A stretch of 6,875 nucleotides of DNA, taken from contig RFNX01000447.1 in NCBI GenBank assembly GCA_009926905.1, forward strand, positions 1 through 6,875, written 5' to 3'. Positions 1-6,875 of the stretch are shown here, piece by piece. The notes under the pieces were generated by a model that was given only the letters and a program-made list of their open reading frames with translations, was not told where the DNA came from and searched no databases. Each line of letters opens with the position of its first letter. Within the stretch, counting starts at the first letter, position 1. A program made the translations under genes and the position numbers. This DNA comes from Flavobacteriales bacterium (lineage in GTDB: Bacteria; Bacteroidota; Bacteroidia; Flavobacteriales_D; Crocinitomicaceae).

Positions 1-1598
1 ACATTTTTGGTTTTTCTCCAATTCAATAATTTCTTTGTAAACTCAAAATAAGCTTGCTCTTCAGTTGTTCTTCCTTCAGCTTTAAAGGCATTGTGATTGT
101 CTCCTGTCCAACCTCCTGGAAAGTCTTGACGAATAGCTGCATCACCCTTATTTTTGTCACCTTTCATTCCAATTTCACTTCCATAATAGATTTGCGGAAT
201 ACCACGAGTGGTTGCCAAAAGCGTCATAGCTAATTTATAATCTTCCAATTTTGGGCAAAATTCGTTGAAACGTTTAGTGTCGTGATTCTCAAGAAAAACC
301 AACAATTGATTCGGGTCTTTGTAAAGAAAATCATTCACGAAATTCTCATAAAGTCTAACCACTCCTCTGTCCCAACCTTGCTCTTTTTCATTGAAGGCAT
401 CTTGAACGGCATCGTGTAAGGTAAAATCCATTACTGAGGGCAAATTGGAATTATAATTTTGTATCGCAGCAATTGGACTATCTTTTTGCCAATAGGAAAT
501 CTGAGCTTGATCGTGTAACCAAACTTCTCCTGTCATTCCCAACTTTGGATATTCATCCATAACAGCTTTCGTCCATTTAGAAATTCCAGCTTTTTCATTG
601 TAAGAATAAGTGTCAACACGCAATGCGTCCAAATCAGCGTATTCCACCCACCAAATTGTATTTTGAATTAAGTAATTTAATAACAACGGATTACTTTGAT
701 TTAAATCTGGCATTGAGCGCACAAACCAACCTTCTTCGCAATATTTTCTATCGCGTTCAGATGCGTGCGGATCCATTTGCGTGGATGTTCTGTAATTAGA
801 TTGAGCATATCCAGGAAATTGATGAATCCAATTGTAAGTTGGTAAATCCTTCATCATCCAATGTGTGTAACCCCAATGATTTGGCACTACATCTTTAATC
901 ACTTTCAAATTTCTCTTATGTGCTTCTTCAACCAATTTTAGGTATTCAGTATTTGTTCCATAACGCGGGTCAATTTTATACAAATCACTTTGTCCGTAAG
1001 TATGGTAAGAATATGTGGTATCATTATCCTCTAGCAATGGTGTTGACCAAATTGCTGTCGCTCCTAACTCAGAAATGTAATCTAAATTATTAATGATTCC
1101 TTGAATGTCGCCACCGTGTCTTCCACCTGGCAATGAACGATTCGCTTTTTCAATCGTTTGTGCGTGAGAATCATTTGCTGGATTTCCATTTGCGAAACGG
1201 TCGGGCATCAACAAATAAATAACATCTTTGGAAGAAAAACCTTCACGGGCCAAGGAATTTACTTTACGTTCTTTTAATTCAAAGGGGAAATTGGCCATTA
1301 CCTTTTTACCCTCACTCAAGGTAATTGGGTAGGTTCCTTTTGCTTTACCACTTGTGGCAACGGTTACAAACAAATAATTTGGATTTTCAGTTTTTGTCGA
1401 TTTTAAAATTTCCAATCCTTCAACGTTAACGGTAAATTTGGATATATCTTTCCCGTGCAATAAAATCTCCACATCAGAATGATTCATACCAACCCACCAA
1501 TTTGCAGGTTCAACGTGTTGTAAAATGGAAACTTTTTGTGCAACACAAGCACTTAAAGACCAAATCGTGAAGCCAATAAAAACTACTAATCTATTCAT
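1..1598 (-). CDS. SusA-like GH13 neopullulanase/cyclomaltodextrinase, 3' end cut off by window edge
   Basis: This GH13 hydrolase probably cleaves alpha-1,4 bonds of imported maltooligosaccharides, cyclodextrins or pullulan, as Bacteroides SusA does in the periplasm. I translated 532 codons by hand; the frame stays open to the left edge, and about 80-90 C-terminal residues (the usual beta domain) are probably missing. Residues 1-21 are a signal peptide. It contains a possible lipobox, LSAC with Cys18, but VA|Q at 20/21 also suits signal peptidase I, so lipoprotein or soluble periplasmic is undecided. Residues about 25-105 match the cyclomaltodextrinase N-terminal domain (EPANWWVGM). The catalytic domain follows: MPDRFANG (131-138), region I DVVPNH (236-241), region II LRVD with nucleophile Asp329, region III GEVW with acid/base Glu358, and region IV ENHD with Asp440. 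All three catalytic residues are intact. The start at 1598 overlaps the CotH stop by 8 nt. An in-frame ATG at 1625 is possible but would put an acidic stretch ahead of the signal peptide. Family call is sure; exact substrate is not. Confidence 0.93.
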   Translation of the reverse strand, partial: MNRLVVFIGFTIWSLSACVAQKVSILQHVEPANWWVGMNHSDVEILLHGKDISKFTVNVEGLEILKSTKTENPNYLFVTVATSGKAKGTYPITLSEGKKVMANFPFELKERKVNSLAREGFSSKDVIYLLMPDRFANGNPANDSHAQTIEKANRSLPGGRHGGDIQGIINNLDYISELGATAIWSTPLLEDNDTTYSYHTYGQSDLYKIDPRYGTNTEYLKLVEEAHKRNLKVIKDVVPNHWGYTHWMMKDLPTYNWIHQFPGYAQSNYRTSTQMDPHASERDRKYCEEGWFVRSMPDLNQSNPLLLNYLIQNTIWWVEYADLDALRVDTYSYNEKAGISKWTKAVMDEYPKLGMTGEVWLHDQAQISYWQKDSPIAAIQNYNSNLPSVMDFTLHDAVQDAFNEKEQGWDRGVVRLYENFVNDFLYKDPNQLLVFLENHDTKRFNEFCPKLEDYKLAMTLLATTRGIPQIYYGSEIGMKGDKNKGDAAIRQDFPGGWTGDNHNAFKAEGRTTEEQAYFEFTKKLLNWRKTKN

Positions 1599-3012
1599 TT
1601 GTAAATATCCTTTTTGTTCGACCATAATTATCTATGAGAATTTTGATTGTATTTTTTGAGTCAAGGTTTATTTCTCTTCCTAGAATATCGAAAGATTTAA
1701 TTGGAGAAAAAATACTTTCTTCATATTCTGTTAGATCTGAAACACAAGGATTTTGAAGATTTTCTAATGGAACCAATTGATTTAAAGCTGAATAAGCACG
1801 ATAATCTATATAATCTTTCAAAGAAAAAGCAACATGATTTCCAAAAGCTATTGTGATTGCATTTTGAAAATCGTAATCCGAGAAACCATAATCATATCCT
1901 TTGTAATCATCTGTTAAAGCAGCTTGCATTATTAAGCTTTGTGTTTGTTCTAATTCATCAACTAAATTTTGAGGAATAAAAAAATTAGTTAGTAAATCTT
2001 TCATGTGAAAAGTAAACCTGTCCTTGAAATAAGGATTTTCTAATAAGCGTTTACAAAGAGGCTTATCTCCGTTGAACCAAGTATAAATATTTCGATTTGA
2101 CCAATCTTCTTGCTGAATCACACCCCAATCGATACCAAAAGTATTGTCCAAATCATATTGTAAAAAGGTAAATTTTCCATCAGAAGGGCGTTGATACAAA
2201 TAATAATTATTCATATTTACAGCATATCCATCCCATTGACCGACCAAAATCTCGGCTGCATAAGTACGAAGAAATAATTCAACATCAAATACATTTTGAA
2301 TTTCACAGGTAAAATCGTTGTCGCTTGAATTATTTAAAGTATTTATAAAGTTGATTAAACCACTGTAGTCATTTATAGATTTATTCGTTTTTAGTTCGTA
2401 TGTAGTTTCATAAGCTGCTTGATTCGTTCCAATTATTTTTAAATTAGCACCATACGCACATTTAAAAAGATTACCATGATCATCATTTAGAAATCTTTTT
2501 TGTAAAAACTCTTCATCTATGTGTTCAACATTCAAATAAAGTCCTTTGTATTCATTATTAATATACAGTTTGACATAACTTGTTCGCGCAACTGGTATTC
2601 CTGCGTTTTTGAGTAATTGCATTGAAATTCGTTGACGCATGATAGAAACGTCGTTGTGCTCACCGTTCAAATTGAGTTTTTCAAGCCCTAACCATTTTCT
2701 TCCAGGAACAAATTCATTGAATGAAACCTTAAATGATTTTTTTGCAGCATCGCGAGAAGTATTTCCTCTCAAACGGAAACCAATAGTTAAAACAGTGTCA
2801 GATAAACTCGAACTTTGATAACGAAAGGTTGCTGGAAATTCTGTATTTGCATGCGAGCTATCTGTTAGAATAAGATTCAAATCAGCAGTTTCAATTGTAA
2901 TGTAAACAGAAGCTACCTCATTTTGCAAAAAAGCAACGTTATTAGCAGGATGTACTAGCTGTCCGAATACAGAACTTACTTTTACAAAAACTAGAAGTAG
3001 AAGAAATCGCAT
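1591..3012 (-). CDS. Secreted CotH-family (spore-coat kinase-like) protein with T9SS-like C-terminal tail
   Basis: This 473-residue protein belongs to the CotH kinase family (Pfam CotH type), whose Bacillus founder is an atypical protein kinase of spore-coat proteins. Residues 1-17 form a signal peptide (cleavage likely FG|Q). Family motifs appear in order: LRGNTS (81-86) with KKSFKVSF (91-98); LNLNGEHND (113-121) and IMRQR; KLYINNEYKGLYLNVEHIDE (148-167); WDGY (260-263) with NNYYLY (268-273); and QYDLDNTFGIDW (285-296). By analogy with CotH, Asp261 and the Asp287/Asp289 pair are candidate catalytic and metal-binding residues; I infer this from motif position only. The last about 40 residues (FDILGRE, then IKILIDNYGRTKRIF) resemble a divergent sorting tail, so export through T9SS is plausible. 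It starts 4 nt after the stop of the upstream amylase and overlaps the next amylase by 8 nt, so it is co-translated with starch-degrading enzymes. Substrate is unknown; kinase activity is unproven here. The Ser/Lys-rich tails phosphorylated in Bacillus CotB/CotG are not seen in the neighbours. Confidence 0.9.
   Translation of the reverse strand: MRFLLLLVFVKVSSVFGQLVHPANNVAFLQNEVASVYITIETADLNLILTDSSHANTEFPATFRYQSSSLSDTVLTIGFRLRGNTSRDAAKKSFKVSFNEFVPGRKWLGLEKLNLNGEHNDVSIMRQRISMQLLKNAGIPVARTSYVKLYINNEYKGLYLNVEHIDEEFLQKRFLNDDHGNLFKCAYGANLKIIGTNQAAYETTYELKTNKSINDYSGLINFINTLNNSSDNDFTCEIQNVFDVELFLRTYAAEILVGQWDGYAVNMNNYYLYQRPSDGKFTFLQYDLDNTFGIDWGVIQQEDWSNRNIYTWFNGDKPLCKRLLENPYFKDRFTFHMKDLLTNFFIPQNLVDELEQTQSLIMQAALTDDYKGYDYGFSDYDFQNAITIAFGNHVAFSLKDYIDYRAYSALNQLVPLENLQNPCVSDLTEYEESIFSPIKSFDILGREINLDSKNTIKILIDNYGRTKRIFTNE
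1608..1615 (-). promoter_or_regulatory. Possible Shine-Dalgarno for the SusA-like gene, inside the CotH coding end
   Basis: The minus strand reads AAAAAGGA, then 9 nt, then the ATG at 1598. This purine-rich stretch favours the 1598 start over the in-frame ATG at 1625. Together with the 8-nt overlap ATGAATAG it suggests coupled re-initiation after CotH translation. Bacteroidota often do not depend on Shine-Dalgarno pairing, so its weight is limited. Confidence 0.35.
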
Positions 3013-3016
3013 TCTA

Positions 3017-5788
3017 TTAGTTTACAACAAATGCCTTATTCGAATACATTTTACCAACTTTCACTAAAGCGTGATAAGCACCACTTTTCAAATTTGAAGT
3101 ATTATATTCAATTGAATTTTCTCCAGATTTCGTTGTTCCTTTTTTCGAATCAACAACTTGTCCATTTTCATTAATCAACAAAACTTCAAAAGCTTCTGAT
3201 TTATCATTTAAAAAATCAATTTTAAGATAATCTGATGTTGGATTTGGATAAACGTTTAAGTCAAATGATTCTTTGGAAATTTCTTCAATTGAAGCTGTTG
3301 ACGGCGTGATTGTTGGTTTGTCTAAACGCACATCTGTATAAATTCTATACTCTCCTGGAGCCATAGTAAATGTCATCGCAACGTCAGTTACATTTAGGCT
3401 GTCGCCAGTGAAGTATTCGTACCAATAACCTGTGTGTTGAAAAGCTGGTGAAGCTGATTGATCATTAATATCGAAGTTTGCAATTGAAACACCTTTCATA
3501 CTTGGATGGTTCATTTTCATTCGCTTCACTGCACCAAACAACATGTAGTTAAAGTCTAAAGAACGGAATGTTTCATAATCATTTCTCAGCTTTAAAGTAG
3601 CAGCATAAACATCGTACAATTGTTTTCTTCTCGATTGATTGTAATAATTCCACAAAATTGGTTTATTACAAACACGACAAGGATTATCAATTGAAATATC
3701 ATAACCTAACTCTTCGAATTGCCAGAGCATTTTTGGACCAGGTTGAGTCAAGAAAATCACAGCGGCAGTTTGCATTCTTCCTAGTGCTACGAATGAATTT
3801 TTTGTGTTATGATTTGGGTTAGTTGCTGAACCAAATGTCAAGTTTTTATACATCATTCTTTCTTCGTCATGACTTTCCATATACGTTACTAAATGTGGGG
3901 AAGTCCATGTTCTAGCTGAATAAATACCTTGACTCACGTTGGATGAGCTCACATAACCCATTCCAGCATCTGCATAGGCACTCGTTAAATTCCCCCAAAG
4001 CATCATACCATACTCAGCCAATTGTTTTTCTTCAGAATTATCACACCAATGTTCTAAGATAATGTAAGCATCTGACTTAACAGTCCAAATAGAATCTGCC
4101 ATTCGTTTTAAAATATTGATTCTATCTTGACTAAAACCATTGGAATTATTAATAAATCCTTTCGTATAATCAAATCTAAATCCATCCACATTATATTCTT
4201 GAATCCAATACCTATTAACTTGATCTATATAATTTTTTGTAGCTTGTTTAGTATGGTCAAAATCATAACCCCAGCAATAAGGTTGGTGCGGACAAACAGC
4301 ATTGAACCATGGACTATTAGCCGCAGTTCTATTATTTGCAGCATCCCAATACATATTTACCATTGGACTTTGCCCGAAAGCATGATTTAAAACCATATCC
4401 ACAATGATAGCGATTCCTCTTGCGTGGCATGAATCTATTAATTCTTTAAATTTTGCTGGAGTTCCATAATATTTATCTAAAGCCATGTGAAATGATGGAT
4501 TGTACCCCCAACTTTCATTGTTTTCAAATTCTCCAGGTGGCATTAATTCAATTGCGTTTATTCCTAAATTGTCTAAATAATCAAGTGTGTCAATTAATGT
4601 TTGATAATTGTGTTTAGCAATAAAATCACGCATGTGTAATTCATAAATTACTAAGTCTTTATTTGCAGGAGCCGAAAAATTGGTGTTTTGCCATTCGTAT
4701 TGTGGCGCTCCTGGTTGAATAACAGTTACGAATCCTGTTGTTTCTCCAGTTGGATAAGGAAGTCTGTCAGGATAAGTTAAGGCATTAATCGCTCCATCAT
4801 TGTTTGGATCCAAAATCAATGTACTCATTGGATCTGCAAGTTTTAAACTACCATCTATAAAATATTGATAACCATATTTTTGACCTGCTACCAAAGTTGG
4901 TAACTCAAGCCACCATGTTTTTGAATCTGTTGATAAATTCATGTAGAAGTCATCAGATGGTATCCAGTTATTGAAATCCCCAATAACGTAAACAAATTCT
5001 TTTTCAGGCGCATACAATTGTAAAATCACAGTTGAATCATTAATATAATTGGCACCATTTTTTAGTCCAGTTGGTGGATCAAGTACTGTAATAGCTGGAT
5101 TTACAGTATAATAAATAGAGTCGATGATTTCATTCGTTCCATCGTTTGCAATCAATTCCAAAAGATTTGTTCCTTGATTTGTAGCAGTATGTTGATAGCT
5201 CAAAACCGTTGCATTGGTTAATGAGTTTAAGATCGTTCCATTTTCTTTTAATGTCAATGTGGAGGCAATGTTGCTTTCTGAACTGATTGTAAATTGTTCA
5301 TTTAGTTGAAAAACAGACCCATTTCCAGGGTGAAAAATTTGTGCAACTAATCCTGCATTAGTTGGGTAAACATCATAATATATATCGCTTCCGTCAGCAC
5401 TTCTGCCAACAATGGAGCCTGTTGCATTTCTAAATACGAAAGCTAATTTTAGTACGTTTGTTGATTGAGGAAAGGCATAAAAAACGTCAATGTCAATTGT
5501 TATTGAAAATTTATTATTTCCAATGGATGTCATGGCAACTGTAGGATCTGCTGTTCCCCAAGTTCCCTTTGTAAAAAGCCAGTTAGTGGGTGATGTACTT
5601 GTTGAAGTAATAACACCAGTGTGCGCATAAATTTGAGTTTGGCCAACTAATGCACCGTTACCTTGCGTTGCATCATAAATGATTGTAACTGTATTGTTCA
5701 CAGTTGGAAAAGCTGGCGAGATTTCCAATATTTGTGAATGATACACAGAAGAAATCGCCATAATTAGTAATAGTAGTGCAGTTTTCAT
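3017..5788 (-). CDS. Large secreted GH13 alpha-amylase-family enzyme with CBM48-like module and T9SS sorting domain
   Basis: This 923-residue extracellular alpha-glucan-acting enzyme has several domains. Residues 1-19 are a signal peptide. Residues about 20-145 form a beta-rich module I cannot name (LAFVFRNATGS at 115-125), possibly starch-binding. Residues about 148-232 look like an Ig-like domain. Residues about 245-335 resemble CBM48 (VIGDFNNW, 268-275; YGYQYFIDG, 305-313). The GH13 barrel spans about 375-740: YELHMRDF (382-389), region I DMVLNH (464-469), region II GFRFD with nucleophile Asp540, region III LEHW with acid/base Glu579, and region IV ESHD with Asp641. The catalytic triad is complete. 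A C-terminal beta domain follows (about 740-820), then a T9SS type A sorting domain (about 843-923, LNVYPNP at 844-850). The order CBM48 plus barrel resembles branching or debranching enzymes, so alpha-amylase, pullulanase-type or transferase activity cannot be separated by eye. Cys499/Cys505 and Cys704/Cys707 may form disulphides. It lies downstream of a terminator and opens a tight three-gene unit. The ATG at 5788 has only A-rich sequence before it and no Shine-Dalgarno. Confidence 0.95.
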   Translation of the reverse strand: MKTALLLLIMAISSVYHSQILEISPAFPTVNNTVTIIYDATQGNGALVGQTQIYAHTGVITSTSTSPTNWLFTKGTWGTADPTVAMTSIGNNKFSITIDIDVFYAFPQSTNVLKLAFVFRNATGSIVGRSADGSDIYYDVYPTNAGLVAQIFHPGNGSVFQLNEQFTISSESNIASTLTLKENGTILNSLTNATVLSYQHTATNQGTNLLELIANDGTNEIIDSIYYTVNPAITVLDPPTGLKNGANYINDSTVILQLYAPEKEFVYVIGDFNNWIPSDDFYMNLSTDSKTWWLELPTLVAGQKYGYQYFIDGSLKLADPMSTLILDPNNDGAINALTYPDRLPYPTGETTGFVTVIQPGAPQYEWQNTNFSAPANKDLVIYELHMRDFIAKHNYQTLIDTLDYLDNLGINAIELMPPGEFENNESWGYNPSFHMALDKYYGTPAKFKELIDSCHARGIAIIVDMVLNHAFGQSPMVNMYWDAANNRTAANSPWFNAVCPHQPYCWGYDFDHTKQATKNYIDQVNRYWIQEYNVDGFRFDYTKGFINNSNGFSQDRINILKRMADSIWTVKSDAYIILEHWCDNSEEKQLAEYGMMLWGNLTSAYADAGMGYVSSSNVSQGIYSARTWTSPHLVTYMESHDEERMMYKNLTFGSATNPNHNTKNSFVALGRMQTAAVIFLTQPGPKMLWQFEELGYDISIDNPCRVCNKPILWNYYNQSRRKQLYDVYAATLKLRNDYETFRSLDFNYMLFGAVKRMKMNHPSMKGVSIANFDINDQSASPAFQHTGYWYEYFTGDSLNVTDVAMTFTMAPGEYRIYTDVRLDKPTITPSTASIEEISKESFDLNVYPNPTSDYLKIDFLNDKSEAFEVLLINENGQVVDSKKGTTKSGENSIEYNTSNLKSGAYHALVKVGKMYSNKAFVVN

Positions 5789-5810
5789 AGTTGGTTGTTT
5801 TATTAGTTTG

Positions 5811-5843
5811 AAAAAAAAGCCTAAGTATTTCGACTTAGGCTTT
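5811..5843 (-). terminator. Rho-independent terminator after the SusE/F-like gene
   Basis: Read on the minus strand, a perfect 11-bp stem (AAAGCCTAAGT paired with ACTTAGGCTTT, arms 5833-5843 and 5816-5826) encloses a 6-nt loop (5827-5832). It is followed by a T run: eight T in a row at 5818-5811, three of them in the stem. It lies 22 nt past the stop of the SusE/F-like gene and 22 nt before the start of the 923-residue amylase. It could be a full stop or a partial terminator that reduces expression of the downstream enzymes. On the plus strand the T run is only three bases, so it should work mainly on minus-strand transcripts. Confidence 0.88.
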
Positions 5844-5865
5844 CTAATTTAGATTAAATAAAATC

Positions 5866-6875
5866 TTATTTTTTTGTCAATTTACCTTTAGCAAATCCTT
5901 TATCAGAAACTACTTTGTAAATGTATGCTCCAGAAGTTAAAGAAGACATATCGATTGTAGAAGTTGTAGAAGTTGCAACAACTTTACCTGTAAGATCAGT
6001 TAAAGTGATAACGAAATCAGTTGCGTCGATTTGGAAGTTAACCACATCTGTAGCAGGATTAGGGAATGCCACAGCACTAATTTGTCCTAATTCCTCAACA
6101 CCAGCTGTAGCGAAGCTATAAGCACCAGTTACACGGTTGAAAGTGATGTTATAAGTTCCAGCAGCTACAGGAAGATCACCTAAAGTATCTGATGCAACTC
6201 CAGCAGGAAAGTCAACACCACCCCAATTAGTTGTCCAGTTACCATTTGCTCTAAATTTACAAAACCGTCTAAAATTGCAAAGTTATTTAAAGAGAAATTA
6301 ACACCACCATCAGCAGTTGTCATCGGAACATCAACCGACCAATCATAAGGAGGAATTGCAGTACCAATAATACCTACAGGAACTTGTTGAAACGCATACG
6401 CTAAAGTAGTTTTATTAAAACCAACGTTATAGAAACCTGGCGTCAAAGGAATATTACCTCCGTTTAATGTTGCCATTCCAGAAGGAAAAGCAGTACCACC
6501 ATAAACTTTAGAATCAGTCATGTTTCTGAATTTCACATCAGCAGCAGTAAAATTGAAATCCAATTTAACATACTCAGTTCCATTAGTTGAAACCATTGGT
6601 ACGTTAGCTCCAAAACTATTGAAACCACCAAAGAAACCTACATTGTCAAAACCGGTTGAAACAGCTGTAAACATGTATTCACCAGTTGATGAATTGAAAG
6701 TTACATCATAAGTCCCCGCTGGTACTGGAATGTTTCCACCTCCTGAAACTCCTGTTCCACCAGGAAATACATCTCCACCCCAGTTTACTCCCCAATCTGC
6801 GTCTTGACGAAATTTAACTCCGCCGTCTGCTAAAAATGTTTGAGCCGTTTTTGTCCAATTCACGTTATCAGTCGT
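5866..6875 (-). CDS. SusE/SusF-like repeat surface protein with T9SS sorting domain; 5' end outside window, one-base frameshift
   Basis: This is the C-terminal part of a probable starch-binding surface protein. It enters at the right edge in an open frame; the GTG at 6863 lies inside a repeat and is not a credible start. Three related beta-sandwich repeats carry the pattern VKFR...WGG..FP....GGNIPV.AGTY.VTFN..TG.Y.F, like the C-terminal starch-binding domains of SusE/SusF. They are followed by a T9SS type A sorting domain (about 5869-6096, AFPNPATDV near 6072, ending KGKLTKK). One base is missing at 6252-6260. The upstream frame reads DGFVNLEQ and stops at TAG 6180-6182, while the other frame continues as FRANGNWTTNWGG through the rest of the third repeat and the sorting domain to TAA at 5866-5868. 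The parallel VKFR of repeats 1 and 2 shows that an A or G is absent from an AAA(N)TTT run. It may be a sequencing error, a fresh mutation or, less likely, recoding. If real and not bypassed, the product loses half a repeat and its sorting signal. A terminator follows directly. Confidence 0.85.
6109..6875 (-). repeat. Three tandem SusE/F-like protein repeats of about 90 residues
   Basis: The repeats are divergent at DNA level but clear in protein. Repeat 1 (partial) lies at 6875-6663, with VKFRQDADWGVNWGG and NIPVPAGTYDVTFNSSTGEY. Repeat 2 lies at 6656-6384, with NVPM, VKFRNMTDSKVYGG, NIPLTPGFYNVGFN and LAYAF. Repeat 3 lies at 6383-6109, with DVPMTTADGGVNFSL, then across the frameshift FRANGNWTTNWGG, LPVAAGTYNITFNRVTGAYSF. 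Each begins with an aromatic/Gly-rich stretch and a VPM motif. Ligand binding to alpha-glucan is inferred from the SusE/F family and the neighbouring amylases; no binding site was mapped. Confidence 0.75.
6252..6260 (-). other. Frameshift site coinciding with an A AAT TTA slippery heptamer
   Basis: On the minus strand the zero frame reads GTA AAT TTA GAG, and the homologous frame resumes with AGA at 6252-6250. The heptamer A AAT TTA (6258-6252) has the X XXY YYZ form in the correct zero frame, and a -1 slip there restores the rest of the protein as VNL-RANGNW. The simplest history is loss of one A from GTA AAA TTT AGA (VKFR), which would create the heptamer by accident. I see no strong stem or pseudoknot just downstream. 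Confidence 0.8.

Noticed and set aside
4127..4390. Plus-strand open frame of 87 codons
   Set aside because: It lies wholly inside the catalytic domain of the minus-strand amylase, antisense to conserved GH13 motifs, and its product has no recognisable domain.
5811..5843. Bidirectional terminator
   Set aside because: The plus strand has only three T after the stem and no plus-strand gene lies upstream of it.
5851..5880. Sigma-70-like promoter TTGACA, 18 nt, TAATCT on the minus strand
   Set aside because: The TTGACA codes for the last residues of the SusE/F-like protein, Bacteroidota promoters use a different consensus, and transcripts from it would run straight into the terminator.
5866..6072. 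Separate small 68-residue gene starting at GTG 6072
   Set aside because: The open frame continues upstream through repeat 3 to the frameshift, and the piece is only the T9SS sorting domain of the SusE/F-like protein.
5921..6121. Plus-strand open frame of 66 codons
   Set aside because: It is antisense to the T9SS sorting domain and end of repeat 3 of the SusE/F-like gene; the composition is a mirror of that coding sequence.
6520..6711. Plus-strand open frame of 63 codons
   Set aside because: It is antisense to repeats 1 and 2 of the SusE/F-like gene and shows no protein motif of its own.
1..6875. tRNA, rRNA, CRISPR, insertion sequence, phage or attachment sites
   Set aside because: No cloverleaf, spaced direct repeats, transposase motifs or terminal inverted repeats were found; nearly all of the window is coding.

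Overview
The window is AT-rich DNA with every gene on the minus strand, transcribed from right to left. It most likely comes from a member of the Bacteroidota, probably the order Flavobacteriales. The evidence is two proteins ending in type IX secretion system (T9SS) C-terminal sorting domains with YPNP/FPNP motifs, a SusE/SusF-like repeat protein, a SusA-like neopullulanase, and start codons with little or no Shine-Dalgarno sequence. The genus cannot be named from this sequence alone.

Layout in order of transcription. (1) 6875 to 5866: the C-terminal part of a surface protein built from three SusE/F-like beta-sandwich repeats plus a T9SS sorting domain. It runs off the right edge and carries a one-base frameshift at about 6252-6260. 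(2) 5843-5811: a strong Rho-independent terminator. (3) 5788-3017: a large secreted GH13 alpha-amylase-family enzyme with N-terminal accessory domains, a CBM48-like module, a complete catalytic domain and a T9SS sorting domain. (4) 3012-1591: a secreted CotH-family (spore-coat-kinase-like) protein. (5) 1598-1: a SusA-like neopullulanase/cyclomaltodextrinase, cut off by the left edge.

Genes 3, 4 and 5 are packed as one operon, with a 4-nt gap and then an 8-nt overlap. The set reads as the distal part of a starch/alpha-glucan utilisation locus. SusC and SusD homologues would be expected upstream, to the right of the window, but are not seen. The inferred division of labour is glucan binding at the surface by the repeat protein, cleavage outside the cell by the T9SS-exported GH13 enzyme, and further hydrolysis of imported maltooligosaccharides by the SusA-like enzyme. 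The least expected member is the CotH-like protein, which is sandwiched and translationally linked between two amylases. No RNA genes, CRISPR arrays, insertion sequences or gene-free stretches over 300 bases were seen. I see no clearly novel system; the points most worth a second look are the CotH gene in this operon and the frameshift, which lies on a canonical -1 slippery heptamer.
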